From the NCBI RefSeq assembly GCF_021538615.1, contig NZ_JAJHIZ010000003.1:744001-808000 (forward strand): 64,000 nt of DNA, given 5' to 3'. Below are positions 19,505 to 30,159 of the stretch, one piece after another. Below the pieces are notes generated by a model. It did not search any database. It was not told the origin of the DNA and saw nothing but the letters and a program-made list of their open reading frames with translations. Numbering within the stretch: position 1 is the stretch's first letter; every line of letters begins with the position of its first letter. This DNA is from Niabella agricola. GTDB taxonomy: Bacteria > Bacteroidota > Bacteroidia > Chitinophagales > Chitinophagaceae. The position numbers and the translations under genes were made by a program.

Positions 19505-20848
19505 TCATTCGTGCAATACAACAGCCTTTATCTGCAGCCATTGCGCTGCCCCCTGGGCAACATATTGATTAAAAACCACCATCCGTCCGTCCGGGGAAAA
19601 GGAAGGTGCCCCTGCAACCTTGGGATCCTCCGGCTGGTTCGATGTCAACCGCTTGTTTTTATTCGTCCGCAGATCCAGCAGATAAACGTTATTGTTCATT
19701 ATATAAGCAATGTGGTTCCCTTCTTTGTCCAGGTTAAATGGATAATCCACCGGTGCGGTGTTCCTGGTAAGATAACGGATCCGGCCGCCGTTAACTGTAC
19801 AACTGATGATCTGCGCCACCCCGTTTTCATCCGGGGCAAGGGCATAAATCAACCGGCCGTCGGGAGAAGAGCGCAGCCAATGCCGCACGGGCGACAAGCC
19901 TTTTGCAGTATGGCTGATCCGTTGTACATACGCCCCGCCGGGAACATGTGGCCGTTCACCTGGAAAACCCACAGCCGCTGTATCGTTTAGCACCCCGGCG
20001 GCGGCGATGTCTGCAATAAAAATTTCGGCGATGGTCTCCCCTTTTTCATTCCGGGTATTTCCCTGGAAAGCAATGGCATAAGGAATCCTATGGCCTTTGC
20101 TGTTGGTATAACCGCTGCTTCCCACCCAACACTCATCAAATGCCTTGCTGATTTCATCGGATCCCGGCCGGGGCTGCGAAACCACTGCTGCAACAACAAC
20201 TGCATAAAGCGCACCGTCGTTATTCCCTGCAGCCCTGTCTGTTAAAACCGGCGCTCCTGCATTCAACATTACGCCCACGGTGCGAAGACCAGGCTCTACC
20301 AGCGCATCATTGTAGGTAAAGCTGATCATACGGCCATCCCCGCTCCAGCAATGGGAATGCGTTCCTCCTCTTAACGAACCCGGCGTGTAAGGCGGCGTTT
20401 GATCCCTTGCATCCATAAAGACCGGTTGATACGGACGTTCCAGGTCAACGGCCACACCGGTTCTACGGGATATATCGTAAGGAAGTTCTTTATCCGCGTG
20501 CATCAGCCCATGAATAAATATTACCCTGTTGGCAGCCGGACTAAACGAAGCCGCCCCCACGCCTGGACCGTAGCGGGTGGGATTTTTCGTTTGATAGATC
20601 ATTTTCTCCTCTCCTGTATGCAGGTTCACCACTCCGATTACAGACGTCTCGCCGATCCGGGTATCTTCATTTCTTCCGTCGAAGACGATCCATTGGCCGT
20701 CTGCAGAAAATACCCCGTTATGATGCAGCGTATGCCCCATCCCGGAATGGGTCAGCTGAATGATTGCAGATTCTTTATGCCCTGATGTACAACCGGCTAC
20801 CATAAGAATAAAAATAAATGAACAAAACCAAGGTTTATTTCTGAACAT
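19505..20848 (-). CDS. DUF3748 / TolB-like beta-propeller lipoprotein
   Basis: Exported lipoprotein of 447 aa (lipobox MVAGC, Cys20) with repeated propeller-type blades: FSADGQWIVFDGR, FSPAANRVIFIHG, WSGDGRMISFTYND, SSPDGRLIYALAPDE and FSPDGRMVVFNQY. The PGSLRGGTHSHCWSGDG and HADKELPYDISRR stretches resemble E. coli YidR (DUF3748), a protein of unknown function; this match is from memory and moderate. No catalytic residues can be named. It is 10 bp downstream of a sialidase-fold gene and probably co-transcribed with it, so a role in sensing, binding or processing the locus substrate is possible. Confidence 0.75.
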   Translation of the reverse strand: MFRNKPWFCSFIFILMVAGCTSGHKESAIIQLTHSGMGHTLHHNGVFSADGQWIVFDGRNEDTRIGETSVIGVVNLHTGEEKMIYQTKNPTRYGPGVGAASFSPAANRVIFIHGLMHADKELPYDISRRTGVAVDLERPYQPVFMDARDQTPPYTPGSLRGGTHSHCWSGDGRMISFTYNDALVEPGLRTVGVMLNAGAPVLTDRAAGNNDGALYAVVVAAVVSQPRPGSDEISKAFDECWVGSSGYTNSKGHRIPYAIAFQGNTRNEKGETIAEIFIADIAAAGVLNDTAAVGFPGERPHVPGGAYVQRISHTAKGLSPVRHWLRSSPDGRLIYALAPDENGVAQIISCTVNGGRIRYLTRNTAPVDYPFNLDKEGNHIAYIMNNNVYLLDLRTNKNKRLTSNQPEDPKVAGAPSFSPDGRMVVFNQYVAQGAAQWLQIKAVVLHE

Positions 20849-20858
20849 TGTGTTCCGT

Positions 20859-22037
20859 TTATTTCAAGCTTCTGAAATTGATGATCCGGTGGAAGGTGAG
20901 AAAATTTGCATCGTGGTTGTTGTGTGCATCCTCCTTTCCGTCGAAATACGCGGTCCTGCAAAGCACGATGATATCCCTTCCTTCAAAGGACCAGTCTACA
21001 TACTGAAACCCGTGTTTTAATACATCCGGGTGTTCCAGTACTGTTTGTACATCCTGCCAGTGCAACAGGTCGCTGGACTTTCGCAACATCAATACATTAC
21101 GGAAGGTTGCAGGATTGCGTCCGGGATACTGATCCCTGTATTTCCGGGGAATCGAATTGGTTAACGTATAATAATACCGGGAAACACTATCATATTTTAT
21201 TACGAATTTCTTACTGCCTCCATCAAAGGGAACAAACCCGTTTTCGCGATCAAAGCTAAGTGTTTTGCCATCGGGCGACAGTGCTACCATGGCCGCCTTT
21301 TCTTCAAGGTTGCTTTTATCGTCTACCCGTAACAATTCCCACATCCCGCCGTTTCTATCCACCACAAAATTCCCTTCCAGCCAGCCGCCAAAATTGCCGT
21401 TCAGGTAGGTGCTGTCGTAATAAAGCACACTGCTGGTGCTCCAGGATTTTGCATTTAACAGATCGGCATCTACCGGCGCCGACATGACCATGGCACCGTA
21501 ACGCTTCCCCCATTGCAGGATGGGACCGTGCGCGGTTTCCATGGGCCGCCACAACCGGCCGTTATATTCCACCACCGGCATCGGTGCACAGTGATACATT
21601 CCCTGAAGCAGTAACCCGTTGCCTGACCCGGTGGGCTTTGTCCAGGTAGCGCCGCCATCTTCAGAACGCCGGATCAACACCGTACCATGATGCCGGTCCG
21701 GCCCCAGCAGGTACAGTTTTCCCTGGTGCACGAAGAGGCTCGACCAAAAGGCCCCGGACACCTCACTCACCTGCTTCCAGGTTTTGCCCTTATCTCCCGA
21801 ACGGAAAATGCGGGTAACAGCCTGTACAAATTCAGAACTGTTGGGACCAAAAAAATCATGCGAAGCTACATAAGACCCGTCCGGAAGTACAGCCAGACTG
21901 GGCGAACCGATATACTGCATACCGGCAGCGGGGCTATAGGTAACAACGGTGCCAGGTACATGCTTGAATGAACCCGGTTGCGCACTCACTACAGAGTACA
22001 GGAACAGAAAAAACGGAAGTAAATAAAAATGCCTCAT
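20859..22037 (-). CDS. Sialidase-superfamily secreted protein (BNR/Asp-box propeller)
   Basis: Secreted protein of 392 aa (signal peptide ending VVSAQ). Asp-box motifs are visible: RSGDKGKTW and RSEDGGATW, the hallmark of six-bladed sialidase-type propellers. The N-terminal segment reads PSLAVLPDGSYVASHD and lacks the Arg-Ile-Pro (RIP) motif that carries the carboxylate-binding arginine of true GH33 sialidases, so sialidase activity is doubtful. It lies between susD and the DUF3748 gene on the same strand. Possible roles are a glycosidase or lyase of a related family, or a binding protein. Confidence 0.8.
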   Translation of the reverse strand: MRHFYLLPFFLFLYSVVSAQPGSFKHVPGTVVTYSPAAGMQYIGSPSLAVLPDGSYVASHDFFGPNSSEFVQAVTRIFRSGDKGKTWKQVSEVSGAFWSSLFVHQGKLYLLGPDRHHGTVLIRRSEDGGATWTKPTGSGNGLLLQGMYHCAPMPVVEYNGRLWRPMETAHGPILQWGKRYGAMVMSAPVDADLLNAKSWSTSSVLYYDSTYLNGNFGGWLEGNFVVDRNGGMWELLRVDDKSNLEEKAAMVALSPDGKTLSFDRENGFVPFDGGSKKFVIKYDSVSRYYYTLTNSIPRKYRDQYPGRNPATFRNVLMLRKSSDLLHWQDVQTVLEHPDVLKHGFQYVDWSFEGRDIIVLCRTAYFDGKEDAHNNHDANFLTFHRIINFRSLK

Positions 22038-22151
22038 TTTAAATGCTGATTATTATTTGAGTTGATCGTAATGATCAACACCTCTTCAAAAATACAGGGG
22101 AAGATGCAGATCAACATACACAAATTTCGTGTAAGCCCGCCCCGATACGGA

Positions 22152-23624
22152 TCAATACCCTTCGTTCTGAATCAATAAAGGGTCTGAATCCATCACCGCC
22201 TGCGGAATGGGGAACAGGACATGAAAGGGCCTGGCATTGGTCTTTCCCCGGGCCAGGGCACCAGGTACAAATCGATGCATCCGTATCAGGTCCATCCGGC
22301 GATGTCCTTCTGAATAAAATTCCCAACCCCGCTCCTTCAGGATATGATCCCGCAGGAATTCCTTTGAAACCACATCACTCATCTTTATGTTCCCTAATCC
22401 CGCCCGGTTGCGTACCAGGTTGATCAGGTCCAGGGATTCCTGCGAAGGGCCGCTTAGTTCATTCAATGCCTCAGCCCTAGAAAGTAATATATCCGCATAC
22501 CGGATCTCCGGAATATCGTTTCCATGTGATGCCCCCTGGGCATTGGGATCGGGTAAATATTTAAAAGACCGGATATTGTCATTCCCCAGCAAGGATACGG
22601 TTTGCCCGGAAGTATTGGTGTATGAGGTAACCAGCAGGTTGCGTCGTTTGTCTCCGGACTCAAACGAATTATAAAAAGCATCATAGATCCTGAATTCGTT
22701 TGGCCAGTTCACATACGTGGACAGGAACTTAACGCCCAGGGCCGGGGCCTCTGCAAAATTATCCGGAAACGCGGTATTCATCCAGCTATTAGCTGTGGCC
22801 CGGTCACTGCTGGCCATGGCAGGCCGCACCCAGATATATTCATTATTGCGCTCATTGGCCACACTAAACAGCATTTGATAATCGCCGAAGAGTCCATAAT
22901 GAAACTGGTTCATAATCTGGGCCGCAACATCGGCACATTGCTGCCATTGTTGGGTGTTCAGGTAAAATTTGCAAAGGAATCCCAATGCAGCTGCTTTGTG
23001 TGCCCGTCCGTATGGCAGCTTCCCTCCGGGATCGGGCAATGCGGTAGCTGCGGCGACCAGCTCTGATTCAATAAACTGCTTCATTTCATGGTCAGTAGCG
23101 CGTTTCAGCTGCAGTTCGCTGGTAGCCTCTGTGCGTAAGGGCACCGGGCCAAAGAAGCAATAAAGTTTGTAGTAGCTGATCGCTCTCAGAAAACGGAATT
23201 CTGCTGTATAAGCGGCCTTCGCCTGTGAAGACACCGGTACGGCGTCGATACTCTTCAGCAGCAAATTTGCATCGCGGATCGCCTGGTAGGGGGCATCCCA
23301 GTTATTGCTGATAAAATCGATGGTAGGGTCCCACGAAAAGTTAATAAAATTCCGGGCATCGCGTTCTACATTATCTCCGGACTGGTACAAAATATCCGTT
23401 GTCCATTCCTGTGGAGCGATCACATAAATGGAATTATTGGTATTCATATTGGCCGCCCGGGCATAGGCATCATTCAACAGTGATTTTATACCATCTTCTG
23501 TATTCAGGAAATTGTCCGGCGCCAGCTGCGAATATATTTTTTCTTCCAGGAATTTCTTACAGGAAGTGGCAAGCAGCAGTGTACAACTGAATGCAGTGAT
23601 ATAAAAGCGTTTTTTCAGGATCAT
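22152..23624 (-). CDS. SusD/RagB-family surface lipoprotein
   Basis: Surface glycan-binding lipoprotein of 490 aa, with lipobox LATSCKK (Cys22), SusD N-terminal pattern (FLEEKIYSQLAPDNFLNTEDG, split here as FLEEKIYSQL then APDNFLNTEDG), FRFLRAISYYKLYCFFGPVP, and the C-terminal RERGWEF-like stretch LKERGWEFYSEGHRRMDLIR with LFPIPQAVMD. Length is normal. It is 16 bp downstream of the frameshifted susC and should form a complex with it if that gene works. Intact SusD next to a broken SusC suggests either a recent mutation or a sequence error in susC. Confidence 0.94.
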   Translation of the reverse strand: MILKKRFYITAFSCTLLLATSCKKFLEEKIYSQLAPDNFLNTEDGIKSLLNDAYARAANMNTNNSIYVIAPQEWTTDILYQSGDNVERDARNFINFSWDPTIDFISNNWDAPYQAIRDANLLLKSIDAVPVSSQAKAAYTAEFRFLRAISYYKLYCFFGPVPLRTEATSELQLKRATDHEMKQFIESELVAAATALPDPGGKLPYGRAHKAAALGFLCKFYLNTQQWQQCADVAAQIMNQFHYGLFGDYQMLFSVANERNNEYIWVRPAMASSDRATANSWMNTAFPDNFAEAPALGVKFLSTYVNWPNEFRIYDAFYNSFESGDKRRNLLVTSYTNTSGQTVSLLGNDNIRSFKYLPDPNAQGASHGNDIPEIRYADILLSRAEALNELSGPSQESLDLINLVRNRAGLGNIKMSDVVSKEFLRDHILKERGWEFYSEGHRRMDLIRMHRFVPGALARGKTNARPFHVLFPIPQAVMDSDPLLIQNEGY

Positions 23625-23640
23625 AACTCAGATTTTTATT

Positions 23641-26600
23641 TTAAAGGTCAATCGTTACACCCGCCAAAAATGTTTTGGAAGACGGGTAGGCATTCCAGTC
23701 AATTCTGAAATTTGCGCCGCCATATGGATTCAGCGCCGGGTCATAGCCGGTATAGTCAGTAAGGGTCCATATATTCTGTGCCGAAGCATATATGGTAGCC
23801 CCTTTAATTACGCCTTTTTTCAACGGAAGGGCATAACTCAGCCGGATCGTGTTCAGCCGCAGATAGGACGCGTCTTCCACCGTATAGGTATTTACCGTTT
23901 TCTGCCCTTGTGCATTGGGCGCAACAAAGGAAGGATAGATCGTTGATGGATGCGCTTCCGTCCACCGGTTGAGCAGCGGGGTTGCCAGCCGGTTCCGTTT
24001 CAGGTTTGCAGGAAAATAGGTATCCACCATATTATTATTGAGCATGAAAGCCCCTTTTACGCCTTCCACAAAAACATACAACTGGAAATTTTTATAACCG
24101 AAACTGCTGGTAAAAGACCCCATCATGTCCGGAAAAGATTTCCCGATGATCACCCGGTCATCTGCATTTACCAATCCATCGCCGGTCATATCCCGGAACT
24201 TCAGATCCCCCGGTTGTACGTTATCCTTGGTTTGGGTAAAATCCTCATCTTGCTGCCAAACGCCATCAATGATATATCCATAAAATGCATTAATGGGTGC
24301 CCCCACTTTTGTGATCGCGATCTGGCTGGTGGAGCCCGCACTGCCCGAAATAATATTGGCAATACCGCCCAAATTCAAGACCCGGTTTTTTAGCGTACTG
24401 AAGGAGGCATTGGCATTCCAGGTAAAAGGTCCCGTTAGGATATCGCCGGACAACATGATTTCAACCCCTGTATTTCGCATACTTCCCGCGTTGCTTAACA
24501 TTGTGGCAAAACCTGTAGAACGCGGAATGGGCAGATTCAGCAACATGTCGCGCGTCGTTTTTGCATACCATTCCAGGCTTCCGGACAACCGGTTCCCAAA
24601 CAACCCGAAATCCACACCGATATTCAGCTGTTCAGAACTTTCCCATTTCAGATCCGGGTTGGCAATCCTTGACGGCGTTACCGATGTTACCTGTACATTG
24701 TCGATTACGGTTTTCAGGCCGGTTCCAAACGTAGACATAGATTGATAGTTTCCGATTTCCTGGTTACCGGTAATTCCCCAGCTGGCCCTTAACTTTAAAT
24801 TGCTGATTTCAGACAGATTGCTCAGGAACGGTTCTTCGTTTACCTTCCATCCCAATGCTACTGACGGAAAATGACCGAACTTATTATTCGCACCAAATCT
24901 GGAGGAACCATCAATCCGCATGGTACCCGTAAGAAGATATTTGTTATCGAATACATAGTTGATGCGGCCCAGGTAAGAGAGCAAACTGTTTTCGCTTTTG
25001 CTGCTGGCATTTACAGCAGCCGCCGGATTTCCCAATCCCAGGTTATCGGTACCAATTGCATCCGAAGGGAAGCCCCGGCCCTCGGCTGTTGAAGAATTTT
25101 CAATAAACCGCTGTCCCGTCATACCTACTACCGCATTGATTGAACTTTTGGGCAGTTCTTTTTTATAGTTCAATGTGCCCTCCATCAAATAATTACTGTT
25201 CTTGCCGTTGATGATACTGGCGATACCCCCCGCAGCAGCCCCGTCAATTGTTAACCGTCCCACGTAGGTATCCCTGCGCTGGTTTACCACATCGCCACCG
25301 ATATTCAATTTTGCAGACAGACCTTTCAGTACCACATACTCACCGTAAATGGTCCCAAAGGTTCTGTAAAGATTGGAAACACCTGTTTTCCCATTTGCAA
25401 TGGCCAGGGGATTATCGATATTCATATCCTTGGAAAGCGTGTACTTTCCCTGCTCGTCATACACAGAAAGCGAGGGGTCGTAGTTGATGGCTGCATAAAC
25501 AATGCCGGCACGTTCATTCAGATCCATTCCATTGGGCACGTACCGGTCTTTTACATAGCCGGTACTTATATTGATGCCCATTTTGAATTTTTCCGATGCC
25601 CGGTGTTCCAGGTTCACACGGGCGGTGTAGCGTTTATTGTTCGAGTTAATCAGGATCCCGTCCTGATCGTAATAATTCAGCGAGGCCATGAAAGAGGTTT
25701 TATCATTACCTCCCGAAAGCGACAGGTTATGGTTTTGAATACCCGCATTGGGCTGATAGACCTGTTCCAGCCAGTTGGTGCCGCCGCCGGATAAAGCGGT
25801 TACTTTCTGGGCAGCATTACCACCGCCTTCATCAATGATACTATTGATGATCCGCATATATTCCTCCCCGTTCAGCAACCGTATTTTATGTGCCACATTC
25901 TGGATGCCCGCATACACATCGTAATTCACTTTTAAAGCGCCCGACTTGCCGCTCTTTGTAGTAATCAGCACCACGCCATTAGCGCCCCTTGAACCGTAGA
26001 TCGCAGTAGCGGAGGCGTCTTTTAAGATTTCGATGGAAGCGATATCATTCGGATTAATAGAATTGAGCGGATTTCGGGGCGTCTTCATTCCGGTAAAATT
26101 GGTGCCGGATCCACTCACCGCCGATGCGTTATCCAAAGGTAACCCATCAATCACATATAGCGGACTGTTGCCGCCATTAATGGATCCCACACCCCGGATA
26201 TTTACAGAAATGCCGCCGCCCGGCTCACCGCTGTTCTGCACCACCTGCACTCCGCGGCCTTACCGGCAATGAGCTGGTCTGCCGAAGTAATGGCGCCCTT
26301 ATTAAAGTCTTTTGCCGACAAAGCAACAACGGCACCGTCAGATCCTTCTTCTTTACCGTTCCATACCCTACCACCACCACTTCATCCATCCGGGAATCGA
26401 CCGGGTCCAGCAGCACCAACCCCTTCTGCTCACTTACCAGTTTTGCAGCCAGCTCCTTTTCCTGATAACCCACCCTGGAGAAGACCAGTATATCTTCCGG
26501 ATGCGCTGCAATATGAAAATAGCCATCCCGGTCTGAAGCAGTTATGGCGGCGGTACCGCGCACCTGTATGGTGGCGGCGCTAAGCCCGGTACCGGCCGGG

Positions 26601-26719
26601 TCCCTTACCTGGCCCTTAATATCCACCGGGCCGTTTTGGGCAGTTACACGAATAGCAACACAACCGGCAATCAATGGAAGGCTCCATAGAACCTTCAATA
26701 AAAAACGATCAATCTTCAT
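23641..26719 (-). pseudogene. SusC-family TonB-dependent receptor, interrupted by two frameshifts
   Basis: Outer membrane receptor of about 1026 aa when read across frames. Start ATG at 26719 gives signal-bearing MKIDRFLLKVLWSLPLIAG, then VDIKGQVRDPAGTGLSAAT and VVVVGYGTVKKKDLT. Near 26335 the frame is lost; a second frame encodes AVVALSAKDFNKGAITSADQ and LIAGKAA; near 26252 it is lost again, and the third frame continues [21 protein letters not shown] to the normal C-terminus (FLAGVTIDL). Each break is explained by one missing G in what should be a GGG (ACG-GGT-GCC and GCG-GGA-GTG). All three frames match the family over their segments. Either a recently inactivated gene or a base-calling/assembly error. 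No STN domain. Confidence 0.88.
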
Positions 26720-26826
26720 ATGGAAATATTCTTTTTTTACTGGCGGAATAAAGTCACCTTCATCCCAACTGTTGATGCTATTTTTTAAATAGCGATGAAT
26801 GATACAGCCTTCGTTAACAGATACTT

Positions 26827-26834
26827 CAAATTTA
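26827..26834 (-). promoter_or_regulatory. Possible -7 promoter element for the second susC
   Basis: On the minus strand TAAATTTG fits the Bacteroidota -7 consensus TAnnTTTG and lies about 110 bases upstream of the susC start, a usual leader length for SusC genes. A TTTG occurs 14 bases further upstream, closer than the usual ~19-21, so the match is only partial. Confidence 0.3.
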
Positions 26835-26993
26835 TTATGGTCACGGTTCAAATACTTATAGGCGATTATCCCAAGTTTATACAATCTTAGCCTTTTGCCA
26901 GCACCACTTTTTATGGCTACGCGTATTTCAAAAGCACTCCGGCCTTCCCGAATGTATTATGGAAGCGATAATAACCCGTGGTACCGGAGCTTG

Positions 26994-27932
26994 TTATTTA
27001 CCGGCAAACACCGCAGCGATCTGTTCCGCCAGGCGTTGATACCTCCATTCCAATCCTTCAATACCATTTTTAATGTCATAAGCAATTTCGCTGTTCCCGG
27101 ACTCCCGGGTATAAATGGAAATATTCATCCCTTTTTTCCAGAGATAATATTTAGCTGCCTTGGGGTAATCTTTATGCATCAGCTCCATTTCATCCATAAA
27201 AAACTGTTGCACCAGTTGCACTTCTTTTCTCAGGCCCGGCTGATTGTAGTGTTCACACAGCCAGGCCACCAGCTCCGGAAAATAATTTCCCTGAATACAG
27301 GAAAGACCGGCAGAACCGGATTGCAACGAAGCAACAGCATGGCCCATGTAAGCATCATAGAGCCCAAACACTTCATTTCCGGAGCACAGCCGGTTCTTGG
27401 CGCGTACCTGGGCAATATCGAGGCAGGTATCTTTATGGTAGATCACCCGCCCGGTTTTTACCAGCCGGCCTAATAATTCCGGGGACAGTATGATCTTGTA
27501 TGGAACCGGACATTCGTAAAACCCAACCGGTATCTGTCCGGTAAGTGCCAGCAGTTTCATGATAGCTGCTTCCAAAACAGGCTCCGGCTCCTGCTGCTTT
27601 ACCAGCTGATTGGTAAGCAGGATTACTGCGTCTGTTCCCAATGCGTGTACCGCTTTTATAAATGCAGCCTGTTCAGATAGTGTGCTACCAAAATTCCCCG
27701 TTGCCACAACCGGTACTTTGCCCGCAACCGTTTTTATAACATGTGCAATAATCTGTAACCGTTCTTCCGGCAACAGGGCAAACATCTCGCTCGACTGGCA
27801 GTTGGCGAATAATCCCTTTGCCCCATTTTTCAAATACCAGTTTGTTAACCGTGTCAGCCCATCAAAGTCAATGGATCCGTTTTCATTAAAGGGGGTTAAC
27901 ATCACCGGGATGAACCCTTTTACTACTTTCAT
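26994..27932 (-). CDS. DapA/NanA-family aldolase or dehydratase
   Basis: Cytoplasmic TIM-barrel class I aldolase-type enzyme, 312 aa from the ATG at 27932 (the open frame extends further, but MKVVKGFIPVMLTPF is the standard family start). Catalytic residues expected for the family are present: Schiff-base lysine Lys167 in VIYHKDT and Tyr139 in GFYECPVP. The usual GxxGE/GSTGE-type motif is replaced by CQSSE (residues 45-49), so the carboxylate-binding loop differs from DapA and NanA. Family members split sialic acid or 2-keto-3-deoxy sugar acids, or dehydrate them. A nearby sodium symporter and aldehyde dehydrogenase fit sugar-acid breakdown; the substrate is undetermined. Confidence 0.9.
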   Translation of the reverse strand: MKVVKGFIPVMLTPFNENGSIDFDGLTRLTNWYLKNGAKGLFANCQSSEMFALLPEERLQIIAHVIKTVAGKVPVVATGNFGSTLSEQAAFIKAVHALGTDAVILLTNQLVKQQEPEPVLEAAIMKLLALTGQIPVGFYECPVPYKIILSPELLGRLVKTGRVIYHKDTCLDIAQVRAKNRLCSGNEVFGLYDAYMGHAVASLQSGSAGLSCIQGNYFPELVAWLCEHYNQPGLRKEVQLVQQFFMDEMELMHKDYPKAAKYYLWKKGMNISIYTRESGNSEIAYDIKNGIEGLEWRYQRLAEQIAAVFAGK

Positions 27933-28042
27933 TTTATTTTTTTTAAGATTTGCCGGCATCCAAATGCTGCCGGTTGGGCCCAAAGCGCCCGTGCTGCGAT
28001 CCGGTCCGGGACTGCAGGCGCATCTGGATATCCGATATATGA

Positions 28043-29602
28043 TCAGGAATATTTTTTCTGCTGCAATTTCGTAAACAACAGCCCTGCCAGGAAAATCGTT
28101 AATGTACCGATGACAATGATCATATTTGCGTGCAGCGTACTGCGTACATAATGGTACTGCTCGGGGATCCAGGCAGAGAAGGTCATCCACAGGATCACCA
28201 TGATGCCGGTGATAGTAGCCAGCAATGCAGCAGTATTGCCTGTTTTTTTACTGATGATCCCTAAAAGGAAAAGACCCAGCATACCACCGGCGAAGATGCC
28301 GGAGAGCTGCCACCAGATATCCAGTACACTTTTTACCCCGATCATCAGCACCCCCGCAATCATTCCTAAAAGGCCGAATACAACGGTGGCAATGTGTAAT
28401 AACCGCAGCCCCTGTTTATCGTTTACATTCCGTTTAAAATATCTTTTATAAATATCTTCAGCAAATACGGTGGCAGATGCGTTCATACCCGAACTGATGG
28501 TGCTCATACCGGCTGATAAGATCGCAGAAATGATCAGTCCTACCAAACCTGCAGGGATCATGGTTACCATAAAATGCGGCATTACTTTATCACCATAATC
28601 ACCGGGGACCAGCGTAGCGGCCAATGCCGAAACCTGTTCTGACGCTGCTCCCTGTCCCAGCCGTTCTGCAGCCACCTGTAATTTCACGGTGTCCAGCAGC
28701 GCCGGATTTAACTGGTAATAGGCATAGAGACAGGTACCAATAATAAAGAACAATAAGGATGCCGGGATATAGATCCATACACAAAGCCAAACTGACTTTG
28801 CGGCTTCTTTTTTTGAAGTGGCGGTATGGTAGCGTTGCACATAATTCTGGTCCATTCCAAAATTATTAAGATTGATGAAGAAGCCGTATAACAGCACTAC
28901 CCAGAAACCGGAGCTGGTGAAGTCCAGTGCCATGCCCCCCAGGCTGAACTTATGATTGGCCTTCCCGATCTCCAGGATGGTGTTCACGCCACCGTTCACA
29001 TTGGAGATCACCAGGTATACGATAAGTATAGCCCCCAGCGTTTTCAAAATACCCTGCACCACCTCCGTCCAGATCACCGCTTCAATTCCTCCCATAACCG
29101 TATACAGGATGATACAAGCTCCGGTGATCAGCATAATAACCTGCATGTTGTACCCGGTAAGTGCCTGGAGGGTGAGTGATAATCCAAAAAATATAGAGCC
29201 CATACGGGCGATCTGCGTCAGCAAAAAGCAAATAACCGCATAGGTACGCGCCCAGGGGCCAAAGCGTTTTTCCAGGTTGGTATAGGCCGATACTTCTCCT
29301 ATATTCCGGTAAAACGGAACAAAATATTTTGCTGCAACCCAGGCCGCCAGGGGCATCGAGAGGCTAAAAGCGAAAGCGTTCCAGTTGCTCCCGAATGCCT
29401 TTCCCGGCACTCCCAGGAAGGTGTTACTGCTTAAAAAAGTAGCATAAATCGAAAGTCCCACGGCCCAGCCCGGGATCCGTCCGGAAGCAGTAGTAAACTG
29501 ATCCGCATTTTTATTTTTTCTCGAAAACAGGTATCCCACCAGCACCATAGCCACCAGGTAAACCAGGATCACAGTTAAATCAATCAAAGGCAATGTCTTC
29601 AT
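28043..29602 (-). CDS. Sodium:solute symporter (SSS family)
   Basis: Inner-membrane Na+-driven importer, 519 aa, with about 13-14 hydrophobic helices. Seen: N-terminal LIDLTVILVYLVAMVLVGYLFSR (given here as LIDLTVILVYLVAM then VGYLFSR), the SSS-type stretch QFTTASGRIPGWAVGLS, and AGLVGLIISAILSAGMSTI followed by SSGMNASATVFAEDIYKRY, close to the helix-8/9 sodium-site region of the family. Several SSS members carry sialic acid or other acidic sugars; here the solute is inferred only from the DapA/NanA-like gene 110 bp downstream. Probably transcribed from the 557-bp gap upstream. Confidence 0.92.
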   Translation of the reverse strand: MKTLPLIDLTVILVYLVAMVLVGYLFSRKNKNADQFTTASGRIPGWAVGLSIYATFLSSNTFLGVPGKAFGSNWNAFAFSLSMPLAAWVAAKYFVPFYRNIGEVSAYTNLEKRFGPWARTYAVICFLLTQIARMGSIFFGLSLTLQALTGYNMQVIMLITGACIILYTVMGGIEAVIWTEVVQGILKTLGAILIVYLVISNVNGGVNTILEIGKANHKFSLGGMALDFTSSGFWVVLLYGFFINLNNFGMDQNYVQRYHTATSKKEAAKSVWLCVWIYIPASLLFFIIGTCLYAYYQLNPALLDTVKLQVAAERLGQGAASEQVSALAATLVPGDYGDKVMPHFMVTMIPAGLVGLIISAILSAGMSTISSGMNASATVFAEDIYKRYFKRNVNDKQGLRLLHIATVVFGLLGMIAGVLMIGVKSVLDIWWQLSGIFAGGMLGLFLLGIISKKTGNTAALLATITGIMVILWMTFSAWIPEQYHYVRSTLHANMIIVIGTLTIFLAGLLFTKLQQKKYS

Positions 29603-30159
29603 CTGAAAATTTTATCAATCAATGGAAGCGCTTCGTTCTGTATGTAAAAATATTGCAACACGCCGGTCGGGCAATTTAAATATTTATCCTTTTTTTATAC
29701 GATTCTATCTAATGCGTTTTACCATTTCAGTTATCAGTTCCGGCTCATTATTCCGCTACCGCTTTTACCGTATGGCTGTAAACGCCCTTCCCATCTGGCT
29801 TTCCGTTATGTATCGGCAAGCATCCGGAATGGTTGTAGAAAACAGGATCCTGTTATCGGCAGTGCTGCTGTGGTAGGGTTTCGTTAGCAATCGTTCTGTG
29901 CAATGGAGGCACAGCAGCCTGAAGCCAATGATAAGATTGAGCGGCCGCGCCGGGATTGAAATAGAACGACGGTAATGATCCGGGCCAGGTGCCGGCAGCC
30001 CCATCGCATTGCCATGGCAAGAGCGACGCCGGCAATGCATACCGGATACTTCCTTTGCTCCGGAACAACGGCGATGCTCAACGAATCTTTCAGGCCGGCC
30101 ATACCCGGTTTTCTAGTAAAGTGAGGTTATATGAAGAGCCGTACGCTAAAGGCAGGGCC
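29603..30159. other. Long gene-free gap upstream of the symporter
   Basis: This 557-bp stretch lies between the symporter start and the 3' end of the aldehyde dehydrogenase. It contains a palindrome GAAGCGCTTC (29625-29634) 23 bases before the symporter start codon. All open frames are short and overlap each other on both strands without recognisable protein features, so no gene is called. It may hold gene remnants or control elements. Confidence 0.5.
29625..29634. promoter_or_regulatory. Palindrome GAAGCGCTTC, possible LacI-type operator
   Basis: A perfect 10-bp palindrome with the AAnCGnTT core lies about 23 bases upstream of the symporter ATG, where a repressor could block transcription or initiation. 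The same sequence occurs at 19432-19441 in the same gene cluster. Short palindromes can arise by chance. Confidence 0.3.

Noticed and set aside
29603..30159. Overlapping 60-90-codon frames in the gap upstream of the symporter
   Set aside because: Short, mutually overlapping frames on both strands without protein features.
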